Of a stretch of 64,000 bases of DNA, positions 25,060-32,749 are shown one piece after another. The stretch lies in contig CABQJK010000008.1 in NCBI GenBank assembly GCA_902464495.1, positions 1 to 64,000 on the forward strand, read 5' to 3'. The stretch's first letter is position 1, and each line of letters begins with the position of its first letter. The notes beneath the pieces were generated by a model that saw only the letters and a list, made by a program, of their open reading frames with translations, did not search any database and was not told where the DNA came from. The position numbers were made by a program, and so were the translations under genes. This DNA is from an uncultured Collinsella sp. Its GTDB lineage: Bacteria > Actinomycetota > Coriobacteriia > Coriobacteriales > Coriobacteriaceae.

Positions 25060-25213
25060 CGCGAACACTGGCTGCGCCGCGGGTTGTTCGCCCCGGCCTT
25101 TCCTTTCCCTATCGCTCACGCGCTTCGCGAGGGTCGCGCTAGGCAAAGGAAAGGCCGGGGCTGTCGACACGAACTTGCCGGTAGGTTGGTGATAGGCTTC
25201 CATATCCTGCCGT
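25039..25213 (+). repeat. Direct repeat of the transaldolase 3' end
   Basis: GGCTTCCATATCCTGCCGT occurs at 25039-25057, inside the last codons of the transaldolase, and again at 25195-25213 in the intergenic region. The 137 bases between them contain a 17-bp inverted repeat. The arrangement resembles an attachment-site duplication left by an inserted and decayed element. Confidence 0.65.
25090..25161. repeat. Inverted repeat, 17-bp perfect arms
   Basis: GCCCCGGCCTTTCCTTT (25090-25106) and its exact complement (25145-25161) flank a 38-base GC-rich loop. There is no U-tract. It lies between the two copies of the transaldolase 3'-end repeat. Confidence 0.75.
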
Positions 25214-25296
25214 GGACAAAGGTACCCCCGCCTGCGCCGTGCAAAATTGAGAGTATTCAGCAAGGTAAAGGCTTTTACCAGCTGGGTGAAGCATGG

Positions 25297-25353
25297 AACA
25301 GCCCCCGTTTTGGCTCTGATGACGCTAAAACGGGGGCTGTTTCTTGCTTTTTC
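25297..25353 (+). terminator. Intrinsic terminator
   Basis: AACAGCCCCCGTTTT (25297-25311) pairs perfectly with 25327-25341, followed by TCTTGCTTTTTCG. It lies between the convergent transaldolase and tex genes. No gene is seen in 25060-25440. Confidence 0.75.
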
Positions 25354-25440
25354 GTCTCTGAGGGGCATCCGGAACGGTGGAATTTGCAGAATACTCGCGA
25401 TTTTGCACGTCGCGAGAGGGGGGACCCTTGCTTTGGCGGT

Positions 25441-27588
25441 TTACTTCCCCTGCACCATGGTGAGGGAGATCTTCTTGCGGTCGCGATCGACCTTTTCAAC
25501 CCACACCTTGACCGTGTCACCGACGCGCACCACGTCGCTGGGGTGCTTGACGAAGCGGTTGGCCAGCTTGGAGATGTGCACGAGGCCGTCCTGGTGCACG
25601 CCCACGTCGACGAAGGCGCCAAAGTCGACGACGTTGCGCACCGTGCCCTTGAGTTCCATGCCGGGCTCCAGGTCGTCGATCGAAAGCGCCGAGCGGCTAA
25701 AGACTACCTCGGGCGCGTCGTCGCGCGGGTCGCGACCGGGCTTCTTGAGCTCGTTGACGATGTCGATGAGCGTGAGGGTGCCGCAGTCCAGGTCGCTTGC
25801 CAGCGCCGAGATGCTGCCCAGGCGGCGCTCGATGTCGGGCACGCCGCCGCGGCTGAGCTCGCTGGCCGCCACGCCGGCGCGTTCCAAGACGGCCGCGGCC
25901 ACCTCGTAGCTTTCGGGGTGGACGCTTGTCGCGTCGAGCGGGTTCTTGCCGCCGCTGATGCGCAGGAAGCCCGCAGCGTTGAGATAAGCCTTAGGTCCCA
26001 GCTTGGGAACCTTCTTGAGCTGGCGGCGATCGGTAAAGGCGCCGTTTTCCTCGCGGTAGGCCACGATATTCTTGGCCACACTCGGCGTGATGCCCGAAAC
26101 GTATCCCAGCAGGCTCGCGCTCGCGGTGTTCACGTCGACGCCCACGCGGTTGACGACGTCCTCCACCACGTGGCCCAGGGTGCGCGAAAGCTCGGCCTGG
26201 TCAAGGTCGTGCTGGTACTGACCCACGCCGATGGACTGGGGCGGAATCTTGACGAGCTCTGCCAGCGGGTCCTGCAGACGGCGGCCCAGGCTCATGGCGC
26301 CACGCACGGTGACGTCCAGGTCGGGGTATTCCTGGCTCGCGAGCTCGGAGGCGGAGTACACCGATGCGCCGGCCTCGTTAACGATGGTGTAGCGAAGGCT
26401 GGGCGCCTGCTCGGCAATGAACTCCGAGACGACTTCTTCGGTCTCGCGGCTGGCGGTGCCGTTGCCGATGACGATGGTGTTGACGCCGTCCTTCTTGACG
26501 AGGCGGGCGAGCTCACGCTTGGTGCCGGCGACGTCGTGGCGCGGCTTGGTGGGGTAGACCACGCCGTGGTCGAGTAGCTTGCCGGTCTCGTCCATAACGG
26601 CGACCTTGCAGCCGGTGCGGTAGCCCGGATCGAGCGCGAGCACGCGGGCGCCGCGCACGGGGCGCGCCGAGAGCAAGCCCTCGAGGTTCTTGGCAAAGAC
26701 ATTGATGGCCTCGGTCTGCGCGCGAACGGTGAGTTTGGCGCGGGCCTCGCGCTCCAGCGAGGGGGCCATGAGGCGCTTGTAACCGTCAGCGATGGCGGCA
26801 TCGAAGATGGGAGCAAACACGCCCTGGCGTCGGGGCCAACGGCTGCCGAGGCGTGCCGTGGCGGCAGCGCCGTCGACGTTCACGCGCACGCGGAGCTTGC
26901 CCTCACGCTCACCGCGGTCGATAGCCAGCACGCGGTGGTTGGGAATACGGCGCAGCGGCTCATCATAGCTGTAGTACGGCTCGTAGGGGGTCTTCTCGGC
27001 GGGGTCGGTGGCCTCGACGACGATGTCGGCGGTGTTTTGCGTAAAGGCGCGCAGGTCAGCGACGTTCTCGGGGTCCTCGGCCACCGTCTCGGCCACGATG
27101 TCGGCGGCGCCGGCGAGCGCCTTTTCGGGCGTGTCGAAGCCGGCCTCCTCGTTGACGTATGCCGCGGCGGCGTCGAGTGCGCTGCCCTTGGCCGAGGCCT
27201 GCATGATGATCATGTTGGCGAGTGGCTCCAGGCCTGCCTCGCGGGCCTTCTGCGCGCGAGTCATGCGCTTTTTGCGGTAGGGCTTGTAGAGGTCCTCGAC
27301 ACGCTGGAGCTGCGTGGCCTCGCGAATCTGCTGCTCGAGTTCGGGCGTGAGCTTGCCCTGGGCGTCGATGAGCAGAATGACGTCCTCTTTACGCTGCTCA
27401 AGATTGCGCAGGTAGGACAGGCGCTCGTCGAGTGCGCGCAGGGCGACGTCGTCCATGCCGCCCGTGGCTTCCTTGCGGTAGCGCGAGATAAAGGGGATGG
27501 TGTTGCCCTCGTCGATGAGCTTGACGGCCGCTTCGATGTTGGCGGCCTTAAGGTTGAGTTCGTGGGCGAGCTGGGCGATAAGATCCAT
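25441..27588 (-). CDS. tex: Tex-family RNA-binding transcription accessory protein
   Basis: The 715-residue protein matches Tex along its length: N-terminal helical region with IPFISRYRKEATGGMDD, a YqgF/RNase H-like domain (LALDPGYRTGCKVAV), helix-hairpin-helix motifs (SVAKNIVAYREENGAF, KVPKLGPKAYLNAAG) and a C-terminal S1 domain (GTVRNVVDFGAFVDVGVHQDG) ending KKISLTMVQGK. Tex binds nucleic acid and affects transcription and toxin expression. The start at 27588 follows AAGGAG; the longer ORF upstream has no ribosome site. Confidence 0.95.
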   Translation of the reverse strand: MDLIAQLAHELNLKAANIEAAVKLIDEGNTIPFISRYRKEATGGMDDVALRALDERLSYLRNLEQRKEDVILLIDAQGKLTPELEQQIREATQLQRVEDLYKPYRKKRMTRAQKAREAGLEPLANMIIMQASAKGSALDAAAAYVNEEAGFDTPEKALAGAADIVAETVAEDPENVADLRAFTQNTADIVVEATDPAEKTPYEPYYSYDEPLRRIPNHRVLAIDRGEREGKLRVRVNVDGAAATARLGSRWPRRQGVFAPIFDAAIADGYKRLMAPSLEREARAKLTVRAQTEAINVFAKNLEGLLSARPVRGARVLALDPGYRTGCKVAVMDETGKLLDHGVVYPTKPRHDVAGTKRELARLVKKDGVNTIVIGNGTASRETEEVVSEFIAEQAPSLRYTIVNEAGASVYSASELASQEYPDLDVTVRGAMSLGRRLQDPLAELVKIPPQSIGVGQYQHDLDQAELSRTLGHVVEDVVNRVGVDVNTASASLLGYVSGITPSVAKNIVAYREENGAFTDRRQLKKVPKLGPKAYLNAAGFLRISGGKNPLDATSVHPESYEVAAAVLERAGVAASELSRGGVPDIERRLGSISALASDLDCGTLTLIDIVNELKKPGRDPRDDAPEVVFSRSALSIDDLEPGMELKGTVRNVVDFGAFVDVGVHQDGLVHISKLANRFVKHPSDVVRVGDTVKVWVEKVDRDRKKISLTMVQGK

Positions 27589-27690
27589 GGGACTCCTTGC
27601 GTTTAAGGTGCGTTTGCAGCACAGGGCTCCAAGGATACCACCTGCCACTTCGCCCAAAAAAGACTGTTTTGGCGCGGAACCACGAAAGCG

Positions 27691-27826
27691 GCCTATCTAC
27701 TACGTTTTACCCGTAGGGGCTGGCCATACCTGGGTTTTCCGAAGATCGGCAAGCCGTTTACCTGCGGTTTTTATTTCGCGAAATTCGGTATGGTTGAGGG
27801 TGATCGGTTAAACGTAGTAGATAGGC
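27691..27826. repeat. MITE-like element, copy 1 (136 bp)
   Basis: The ends form a terminal inverted repeat: GCCTATCTACTACGTTTTAC at 27691 matches the complement of the right end at 27806-27826 in 20 of 21 positions. The right half (27749-27826) resembles 37270-37347 in about 61 of 78 positions. No reading frame is supported. The rest of the 27589-28007 gap shows nothing recognisable. Confidence 0.7.
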
Positions 27827-28007
27827 TCATTCCGTGGCGAACGAATCAAGCTAAGGCGCAAAAAGTCCCCCGTCCCAGAAAAATCATTGGCAACGTAGCA
27901 AAATGCCCTGCGGGCAGGAGGCTGCTCGCAGGGCAAAGAAGAGGGGCTTATTTGTGGCGGACCGAGAGACTCGGCATGGGGTTTCTGCCGCGGCCGCTCT
28001 TAAGGCG

Positions 28008-29048
28008 TTACAGCTCGACGAGCTGGCCGGTCTCGGCGGCCTCCTTGATGGCGTTGAGAAGCGTGAGCGTCTTGACGTTGTCGGCGGGGGTCACGACGGG
28101 CTCGACCTCGCGGCGGACGACCTTCACAAAGTGCTTGAGCTGCATCTTGTGCGGCAATGCCGGGTCGACGGCCGGGATCTCCATCTGCAGCGGCTTGTGC
28201 CAGTTGGAGGCGCCGTCGTAGGAGAACTGATGCAGGCGGGGCAGCGACAGAGCGCCCAAGGTTCCGCCGATAAAGTAGGCGTCGGCGTCGAAGGGACGGT
28301 ACTGCGGGTCCTCGCGAGCGGTGGCCTCCCAGTTCCAGGGGCTGGCGGTGGCATCGGAGATGGTCATGCTTGCGAGCGCGCCATCGGCAAAACGGACGTT
28401 GACCACGGCGGAGTCCTCGGTCTCAAAACCGCGGGCGGCGCTGGACTGCATGCCCTGGACGGCGACGGGCTCGCCCAGCAGGTAACGGAGCAGGTCGACG
28501 TCGTGTACCAGGTTGACCAGGATCGGGCCGGCACCCTTCTTGCGGCGCCACTCGACGTCGAAGTACTCGTCGTTCTTATAGATCATGTAGTGGAAGCTCG
28601 ACACAGTAAGCTTGCCCAGCTCGCCGGACTCGATGATCTCCTTGGCCTTGTTGACGAAGGGGTTGTGGCGACGGTGCTGACCCACGAGCACGGGCACGCC
28701 GGCGGTCTCGGCCTCGGCGGCGAAAGCCTGGGCATCCTCGAGGTCGTTGGAGATCGGCTTTTCGACCAGCGGCACGATGTTGCGCTTGATGGCCTCGCGG
28801 GCAACGCCCAGGTGCAGGTTGTTGGGGGTGGCGATAATGACGGCCTCGGGCTTGACCTCGTCCATCATCTGGGCGGGATCGGTGTAAAACGGCACGCCGG
28901 CGGCCTCGGCCGTGGCGCGGGCGCCCTCAAAGGCGTCGGCGATGGCGACGAGCTCGGCCTCGGGCTCCTCGGTGACAAAGCGGATGTGGTTGCGGCCCAT
29001 GGCACCGGCGCCGATAACGGCAATGCGGACGGGGTTGAGCTCAGACAT
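28008..29048 (-). CDS. Gfo/Idh/MocA-family oxidoreductase
   Basis: A 346-residue dehydrogenase with an N-terminal Rossmann domain (IAVIGAGAMGRNHIRF, residues about 9-24) and the family EKP motif (VEKPISND), followed by the C-terminal alpha/beta substrate domain with MIYKNDEYFDVEWR. Relatives oxidise or reduce sugars, inositols or imino sugars with NAD(P). AAGGAG stands five bases before the ATG. It is the last gene of a leftward SDR-MFS-Gfo/Idh operon, which suggests import and stepwise oxidation of one polyol or sugar acid. The substrate is unknown. Confidence 0.9.
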   Translation of the reverse strand: MSELNPVRIAVIGAGAMGRNHIRFVTEEPEAELVAIADAFEGARATAEAAGVPFYTDPAQMMDEVKPEAVIIATPNNLHLGVAREAIKRNIVPLVEKPISNDLEDAQAFAAEAETAGVPVLVGQHRRHNPFVNKAKEIIESGELGKLTVSSFHYMIYKNDEYFDVEWRRKKGAGPILVNLVHDVDLLRYLLGEPVAVQGMQSSAARGFETEDSAVVNVRFADGALASMTISDATASPWNWEATAREDPQYRPFDADAYFIGGTLGALSLPRLHQFSYDGASNWHKPLQMEIPAVDPALPHKMQLKHFVKVVRREVEPVVTPADNVKTLTLLNAIKEAAETGQLVEL

Positions 29049-29116
29049 TTCGACTCCTTAATACTGGTGACCGGTGGAATGCGGCAAGAGGACGGCCCTT
29101 GCCGCGTCAAGCAAAA

Positions 29117-30373
29117 CTAAGCGGACTTCTTCTTGCTGTCGGAGACCATCATGTAGACGGTGAGCACGACGGCGATGGCGGCAATCACGATGGCGCCGTA
29201 GAAGGACTGCTGGTAGGCGGCGCTGCCGGCCTCGGCGTGATACAGCACGGCGGTGATGGGCTGGCTGATCCAGGTAGAAGCGGCGTAGCCCAAAAACATG
29301 ATGCCGTAGTTGACGCCGATGTTGCTGGTGCCAAAGGCGCCACCGGTGAGCGGCGGGTAGATGACGAGCAGGGCGCCAAAGCTAAAGCCGAGCAGGGCGA
29401 GCGCCACAAAGAACATGCTCTGCGTAAAGCTCATCGACATGATGACGAGCGCGACGATGGTGACGACAAGGCTGATGAGCAGCGACTTGTAGGCGCCGAG
29501 CTTGTCGATGATCTGGCCAAAGGACAGACGGCCGACCAGGTTGGCGCAGGTGTTGACGGAGACGACCACGCCGCCGAGGGCGACGGCAGCGGCGCTCGTG
29601 GGGTCGGCGAAGAGCTGGACGGCGGCGATGGAGGCAACCTTGCCCACGAGCAGGGTGCCGGCGGTGGCGGCAAAGGCGAAGGTGACGATGAGGACCCAGA
29701 AGCGCGGGGTCTTGACCATCTCGCCCGGGGTGAGGTCGCCGAAGGTGCCGGCATGTGCGCCGCCCTTGGGGGCCTCGAAGCCCTCGGGCAGCCAGCCGGC
29801 CTCGGGGGCCTTCAGGAACAGGGCGGAGGCGGCGATCATCACAAAGAAGATGACGCCGAGCGCCTTGAGGGCGCCAAAGATGCCGAGGCTCGGGATGAGC
29901 AGCGAGGCGAGCACCGGGGACAGCACGGCGGGGCCGGCGGTCGAAGCGGCCAGGGTGATGCCGGAGGCGAGGCCCTTCTTGTCGATGAACCACTTTTGGC
30001 CGGTGGTGAGTGCCGGGTTGTAGCCCAGGCCGTTGCCGACGGCGGCGACGAGCGAGAACCACAGGTAGAACTGCCACGGCTCGGTGACGGTGCCGGACAT
30101 GAACCAGCCCAGGCCATAGCACACGGCGGCGGCGATCACGACGTTGCGGGGGCCGATCTTATCGGAGATGCGGCCGGCGAAGATGCCCGTCACGGCCATG
30201 ATGGTCTGAAAGACCGGGAAAGCCCAGGTAAGGGCACTGGACCACTCGGGGTAGACGGCGAGCAGGTTCTTGCTCACGACGGAATACAGCGCGATGGAGC
30301 TAATGAAGAACATGGTGACGCACGCGGCGGAAAGCACGACGGCGCGACCCTTGTTGGAGTTGGTGGAAGCCAT
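29117..30373 (-). CDS. MFS transporter, OFA (oxalate/formate antiporter) type
   Basis: A 418-residue major facilitator with twelve predicted helices. It carries the OFA-like N-terminal helices (ALYSVVSKNLLAVYPEWSSALTWAFPVFQTIMAVTG, shown in part), the loop motif GRISDKIGPR and a short Lys-rich C-terminus. Members of this group move small carboxylates such as oxalate, formate, lactate or pyruvate. It lies between a short-chain dehydrogenase (65 bases) and a Gfo/Idh enzyme (68 bases) in the same direction, so it probably supplies their substrate. The start has AAAGAG upstream. Confidence 0.85.
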   Translation of the reverse strand: MASTNSNKGRAVVLSAACVTMFFISSIALYSVVSKNLLAVYPEWSSALTWAFPVFQTIMAVTGIFAGRISDKIGPRNVVIAAAVCYGLGWFMSGTVTEPWQFYLWFSLVAAVGNGLGYNPALTTGQKWFIDKKGLASGITLAASTAGPAVLSPVLASLLIPSLGIFGALKALGVIFFVMIAASALFLKAPEAGWLPEGFEAPKGGAHAGTFGDLTPGEMVKTPRFWVLIVTFAFAATAGTLLVGKVASIAAVQLFADPTSAAAVALGGVVVSVNTCANLVGRLSFGQIIDKLGAYKSLLISLVVTIVALVIMSMSFTQSMFFVALALLGFSFGALLVIYPPLTGGAFGTSNIGVNYGIMFLGYAASTWISQPITAVLYHAEAGSAAYQQSFYGAIVIAAIAVVLTVYMMVSDSKKKSA

Positions 30374-30437
30374 TGGACTCTTTCTAATCGATGCGGGGAG
30401 GGACGGGCGTGTCCGCGAGCCTCCCTGTCAGGCTGGT

Positions 30438-31319
30438 TTACTGGTCGGTCGGCTTTGCGACGCCGGACTCGTCGGACCAAAGCTCGACACCCTTGTTCTT
30501 GAGGTAGTTGTCGGCGTATGCGCGACGGCCGCCGGGCTTGGCGGTGAGGTCGCCCATCATGTTGGAGAAGCCGCCGTCGACCTTGATGGCGTCGCCGGTG
30601 GTAAAGTCCGAGCGCTTGGACGCCAGGAACATGACGGCGTTGGCGATATCGCTGACCTCGCCGATGCGGCGCGTGGCAATCAGGCGGCTGCGGCTCTTCT
30701 CGACCTCGGGGTCGGCGTAGAAGTTGGCCGACATCGGGGTCTTGACGAAGCAGGGCTCGACGCAGTTGGAGCGCACGCCGTACGGGCCCCACTCGGCGGC
30801 GAGCATCTTGGACATCATGTTGACACCGGCCTTGGTGGAGCTGTACACGCCCGAGAACGTCTCGGGGGAGTGGCTGGCGACGGTGGAGATGTGCACCAGG
30901 CGGCCCTGGCCGGCCTTGATCATCTCGCGACCAAAGCGCTGCGAGGTGATGAAGTAGCCGGTGAGGTTGACGTTGAGCACCTGCTCCCAGTCGCTCAGCG
31001 GCAGGTCCTCCATAGCGGCGAAGCGCAGGATGCCGGCGGTGTTGACGAGAACGTCGACGCGGCCGAAGTTGGCGATGGTGGCGTCGACGGCGGCCTGAAC
31101 CTCGGCCTCGTCGGTGGCGTTCATCTTGTAGCCCTCGGCGTGGATGCCAAACTCGGCAGCGAGGTCGGCGGCAGCGGCCTTGACCTTCTCCTCGTCCAGG
31201 TCGAGCAGGACGACGTTAGCGCCATTGCGGGCGAACTCGCGGCAAATCTCGACGCCCATGCCGCCGAGCGCTCCAGTCACAGCGCAAACATCGCCCTCGA
31301 GCTTAAGCCAATTGCTCAT
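30438..31319 (-). CDS. Short-chain dehydrogenase/reductase
   Basis: A 293-residue classical SDR: the nucleotide-binding glycine motif TGALGGMG is near residue 16, NTAG near 92, the catalytic Ser in HISTVAS, and YSSTK supplies the Tyr and Lys. The Asp after the second strand (LLDLDEE) favours NAD over NADP. It has a C-terminal extension of about 40 residues beyond the usual 250. It is the first gene of the leftward operon and is divergent from the LysR-type gene, its likely regulator. The substrate is probably an alcohol or sugar derivative. Confidence 0.9.
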   Translation of the reverse strand: MSNWLKLEGDVCAVTGALGGMGVEICREFARNGANVVLLDLDEEKVKAAAADLAAEFGIHAEGYKMNATDEAEVQAAVDATIANFGRVDVLVNTAGILRFAAMEDLPLSDWEQVLNVNLTGYFITSQRFGREMIKAGQGRLVHISTVASHSPETFSGVYSSTKAGVNMMSKMLAAEWGPYGVRSNCVEPCFVKTPMSANFYADPEVEKSRSRLIATRRIGEVSDIANAVMFLASKRSDFTTGDAIKVDGGFSNMMGDLTAKPGGRRAYADNYLKNKGVELWSDESGVAKPTDQ

Positions 31320-31404
31320 AGGAACTTCCCTTCTTATGCCTCCCGGTGGGTCGCTCCCATTAACCGACCCACGTGGTTTTCGCTGGTTATCGTATGCTTT
31401 GCAT

Positions 31405-31435
31405 TTGCGCAGGTGAATTGCATATTTGTTAGAAT
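31405..31435 (+). promoter_or_regulatory. Divergent intergenic region with extended -10 promoter for the LysR gene
   Basis: TGTTAGAAT (31427-31435) is an extended -10 and TTGCGC (31405-31410) a possible -35 with a long spacer of 19. On the minus strand TTCACC and TACGAT are spaced 17 bases apart and could serve the SDR operon. The region is AT-rich compared with the flanking genes and is the expected place for LysR binding. Confidence 0.45.
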
Positions 31436-31552
31436 GGCGTTAACCATAGGTTTACACTGTGCGATGCAGTTTATTCTCAATTGAGCGCATGACCTGCGAA
31501 AACAACCTCCTGTGGCACCATGTGGCCACGGGCGCGAAAACGGGAGATTGAC

Positions 31553-32431
31553 GTGTACGATCGACGACTTGAGGCCATATCGGCCGCTGCGGAGCTGGGA
31601 AGCTTCTCGCGTGCGGCGGCACAATTGCGCGTGTCGACTCCGGCGCTCGTCAAGCAGGTGTCGGGCTTCGAGGCCGAGTTCGGCATCACGCTGTTCGAAC
31701 GCTCGCACTCGGGCGTCAAAGTGACGCCGGCCGGCGCACTGCTGGTGGACGACGCGCGCTCGATCATGCGGCAGTCCGAGGACGCGCTGCGCCGTGCCCG
31801 ACGCGCGGCGGGCGATGGCGGTGCCGTGCGCCTGGGCGTGTCGATGATGTGCCCGGGGCGCCAAACGCTGTCGATGTGGTCGGGCATCCACGATCTGGAA
31901 CCGTCGCTGCGATTTGAAATCGTGCCGGTAAGCGATCTCTACGACGAGCGCGAGACCGTCATGCGTAGCTTGGGCCGCGAGGTCGATGTGGTGCGATCGA
32001 GTTTTTCTACCCCACGCTGGGGTGATGCCTGCCAAAAGCTCCGCATTGTCAACGTGCCGTTTTATATCGATCTGCCGCGCACGAGCCCGCTGGCGCGCAA
32101 GAATCGCATTACGGTTGCCGACTTGGAGGGTATGCGTCTGCGCGTACTGCGCCACGGCAACGACGCCATGGACAGTCTTCGTATCGACCTTTTGGCCGAC
32201 GGCGGTGTGGATGTCATCGACGTCGATAGCTTCGACTTCGCGCTCTTTAACGATGCCGAGGAAAAGGGCGACGCGGTGCTCACCTGCGGCGCATGGTCGG
32301 GCGTGCATCCAGCCTTTGTGGGCGTGCCGTTCCTATGCGGCCGCGAGGTACCGGTCTACCTGCACTACCCGCTCGAGCCCACGCTCCAGGTGCAAAAATT
32401 CGTCAACGCCATGGCCCAACTCCTCAAGTAG
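31553..32431 (+). CDS. LysR-family transcriptional regulator
   Basis: A 292-residue LysR protein. Residues 1-60 are the winged helix-turn-helix (FSRAAAQLRVSTPALVKQVSGF, given in part; LFERSHSGVKVTPAG), and the remainder is the periplasmic-binding-protein-like effector domain. The GTG at 31553 has GGGAG six bases before it and gives the usual LysR N-terminus; the longer frame adds unrelated residues. It is divergently placed from the SDR-MFS-Gfo/Idh operon, the typical LysR layout, so it probably controls those genes in response to their substrate. Confidence 0.92.
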   Translation: MYDRRLEAISAAAELGSFSRAAAQLRVSTPALVKQVSGFEAEFGITLFERSHSGVKVTPAGALLVDDARSIMRQSEDALRRARRAAGDGGAVRLGVSMMCPGRQTLSMWSGIHDLEPSLRFEIVPVSDLYDERETVMRSLGREVDVVRSSFSTPRWGDACQKLRIVNVPFYIDLPRTSPLARKNRITVADLEGMRLRVLRHGNDAMDSLRIDLLADGGVDVIDVDSFDFALFNDAEEKGDAVLTCGAWSGVHPAFVGVPFLCGREVPVYLHYPLEPTLQVQKFVNAMAQLLK

Positions 32432-32446
32432 CTCATTTGGCGCGGG

Positions 32447-32551
32447 TAGTCTTTTTGGGACGGGGCTTTTTAGCTACCCAATCTGGTGCCGTCGAAGCAT
32501 GACGCCGTATTTGGCACAGGGTAGCTAAAAAGCCCCGTCCCAAAAAGACTA
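32447..32551. repeat. Perfect 33-bp inverted repeat
   Basis: The arm 32447-32479 (beginning TAGTCTTTTTGGGACG) is exactly complementary to 32519-32551, with a 39-base loop. It sits 15 bases after the LysR stop. Both arms contain T- or A-runs, so it could terminate transcription both ways. No gene is seen in 32432-32749. Confidence 0.85.
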
Positions 32552-32558
32552 ACAAAAC

Positions 32559-32586
32559 GAGGCCCTGGCCAAACGGCCAGGGCCTC
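32559..32586 (-). terminator. Hairpin terminator, leftward
   Basis: GAGGCCCTGGCC pairs perfectly with GGCCAGGGCCTC around AAAC. Read leftward it is followed by GTTTTGTTAGTCTTTTT, a T-rich tail. It probably ends the leftward ABC exporter operon. Confidence 0.65.
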
Positions 32587-32629
32587 ACTAACCTTTATTC
32601 CGTTTTAAACAACGGGCTGATTGCGCGCA

Positions 32630-32735
32630 GGAGGGTGCCCCGGGGCGGCGGGGTATTTCCTCCGCGCGCAGTTTCGCAGCGAAGCGAGAATGTTTGAGCA
32701 CGGAGGAATTACCCCGCCGCCCCGGGGCACCCTCC
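32630..32735. repeat. GC-rich inverted repeat, 35-bp arms
   Basis: Arms 32630-32664 and 32701-32735 are complementary at 34 of 35 positions with a 36-base loop. It starts 14 bases after the stop of the leftward ABC gene. It is unrelated in sequence to the neighbouring 33-bp repeat. Confidence 0.85.
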
Positions 32736-32749
32736 GTCAGTAACCGTTC

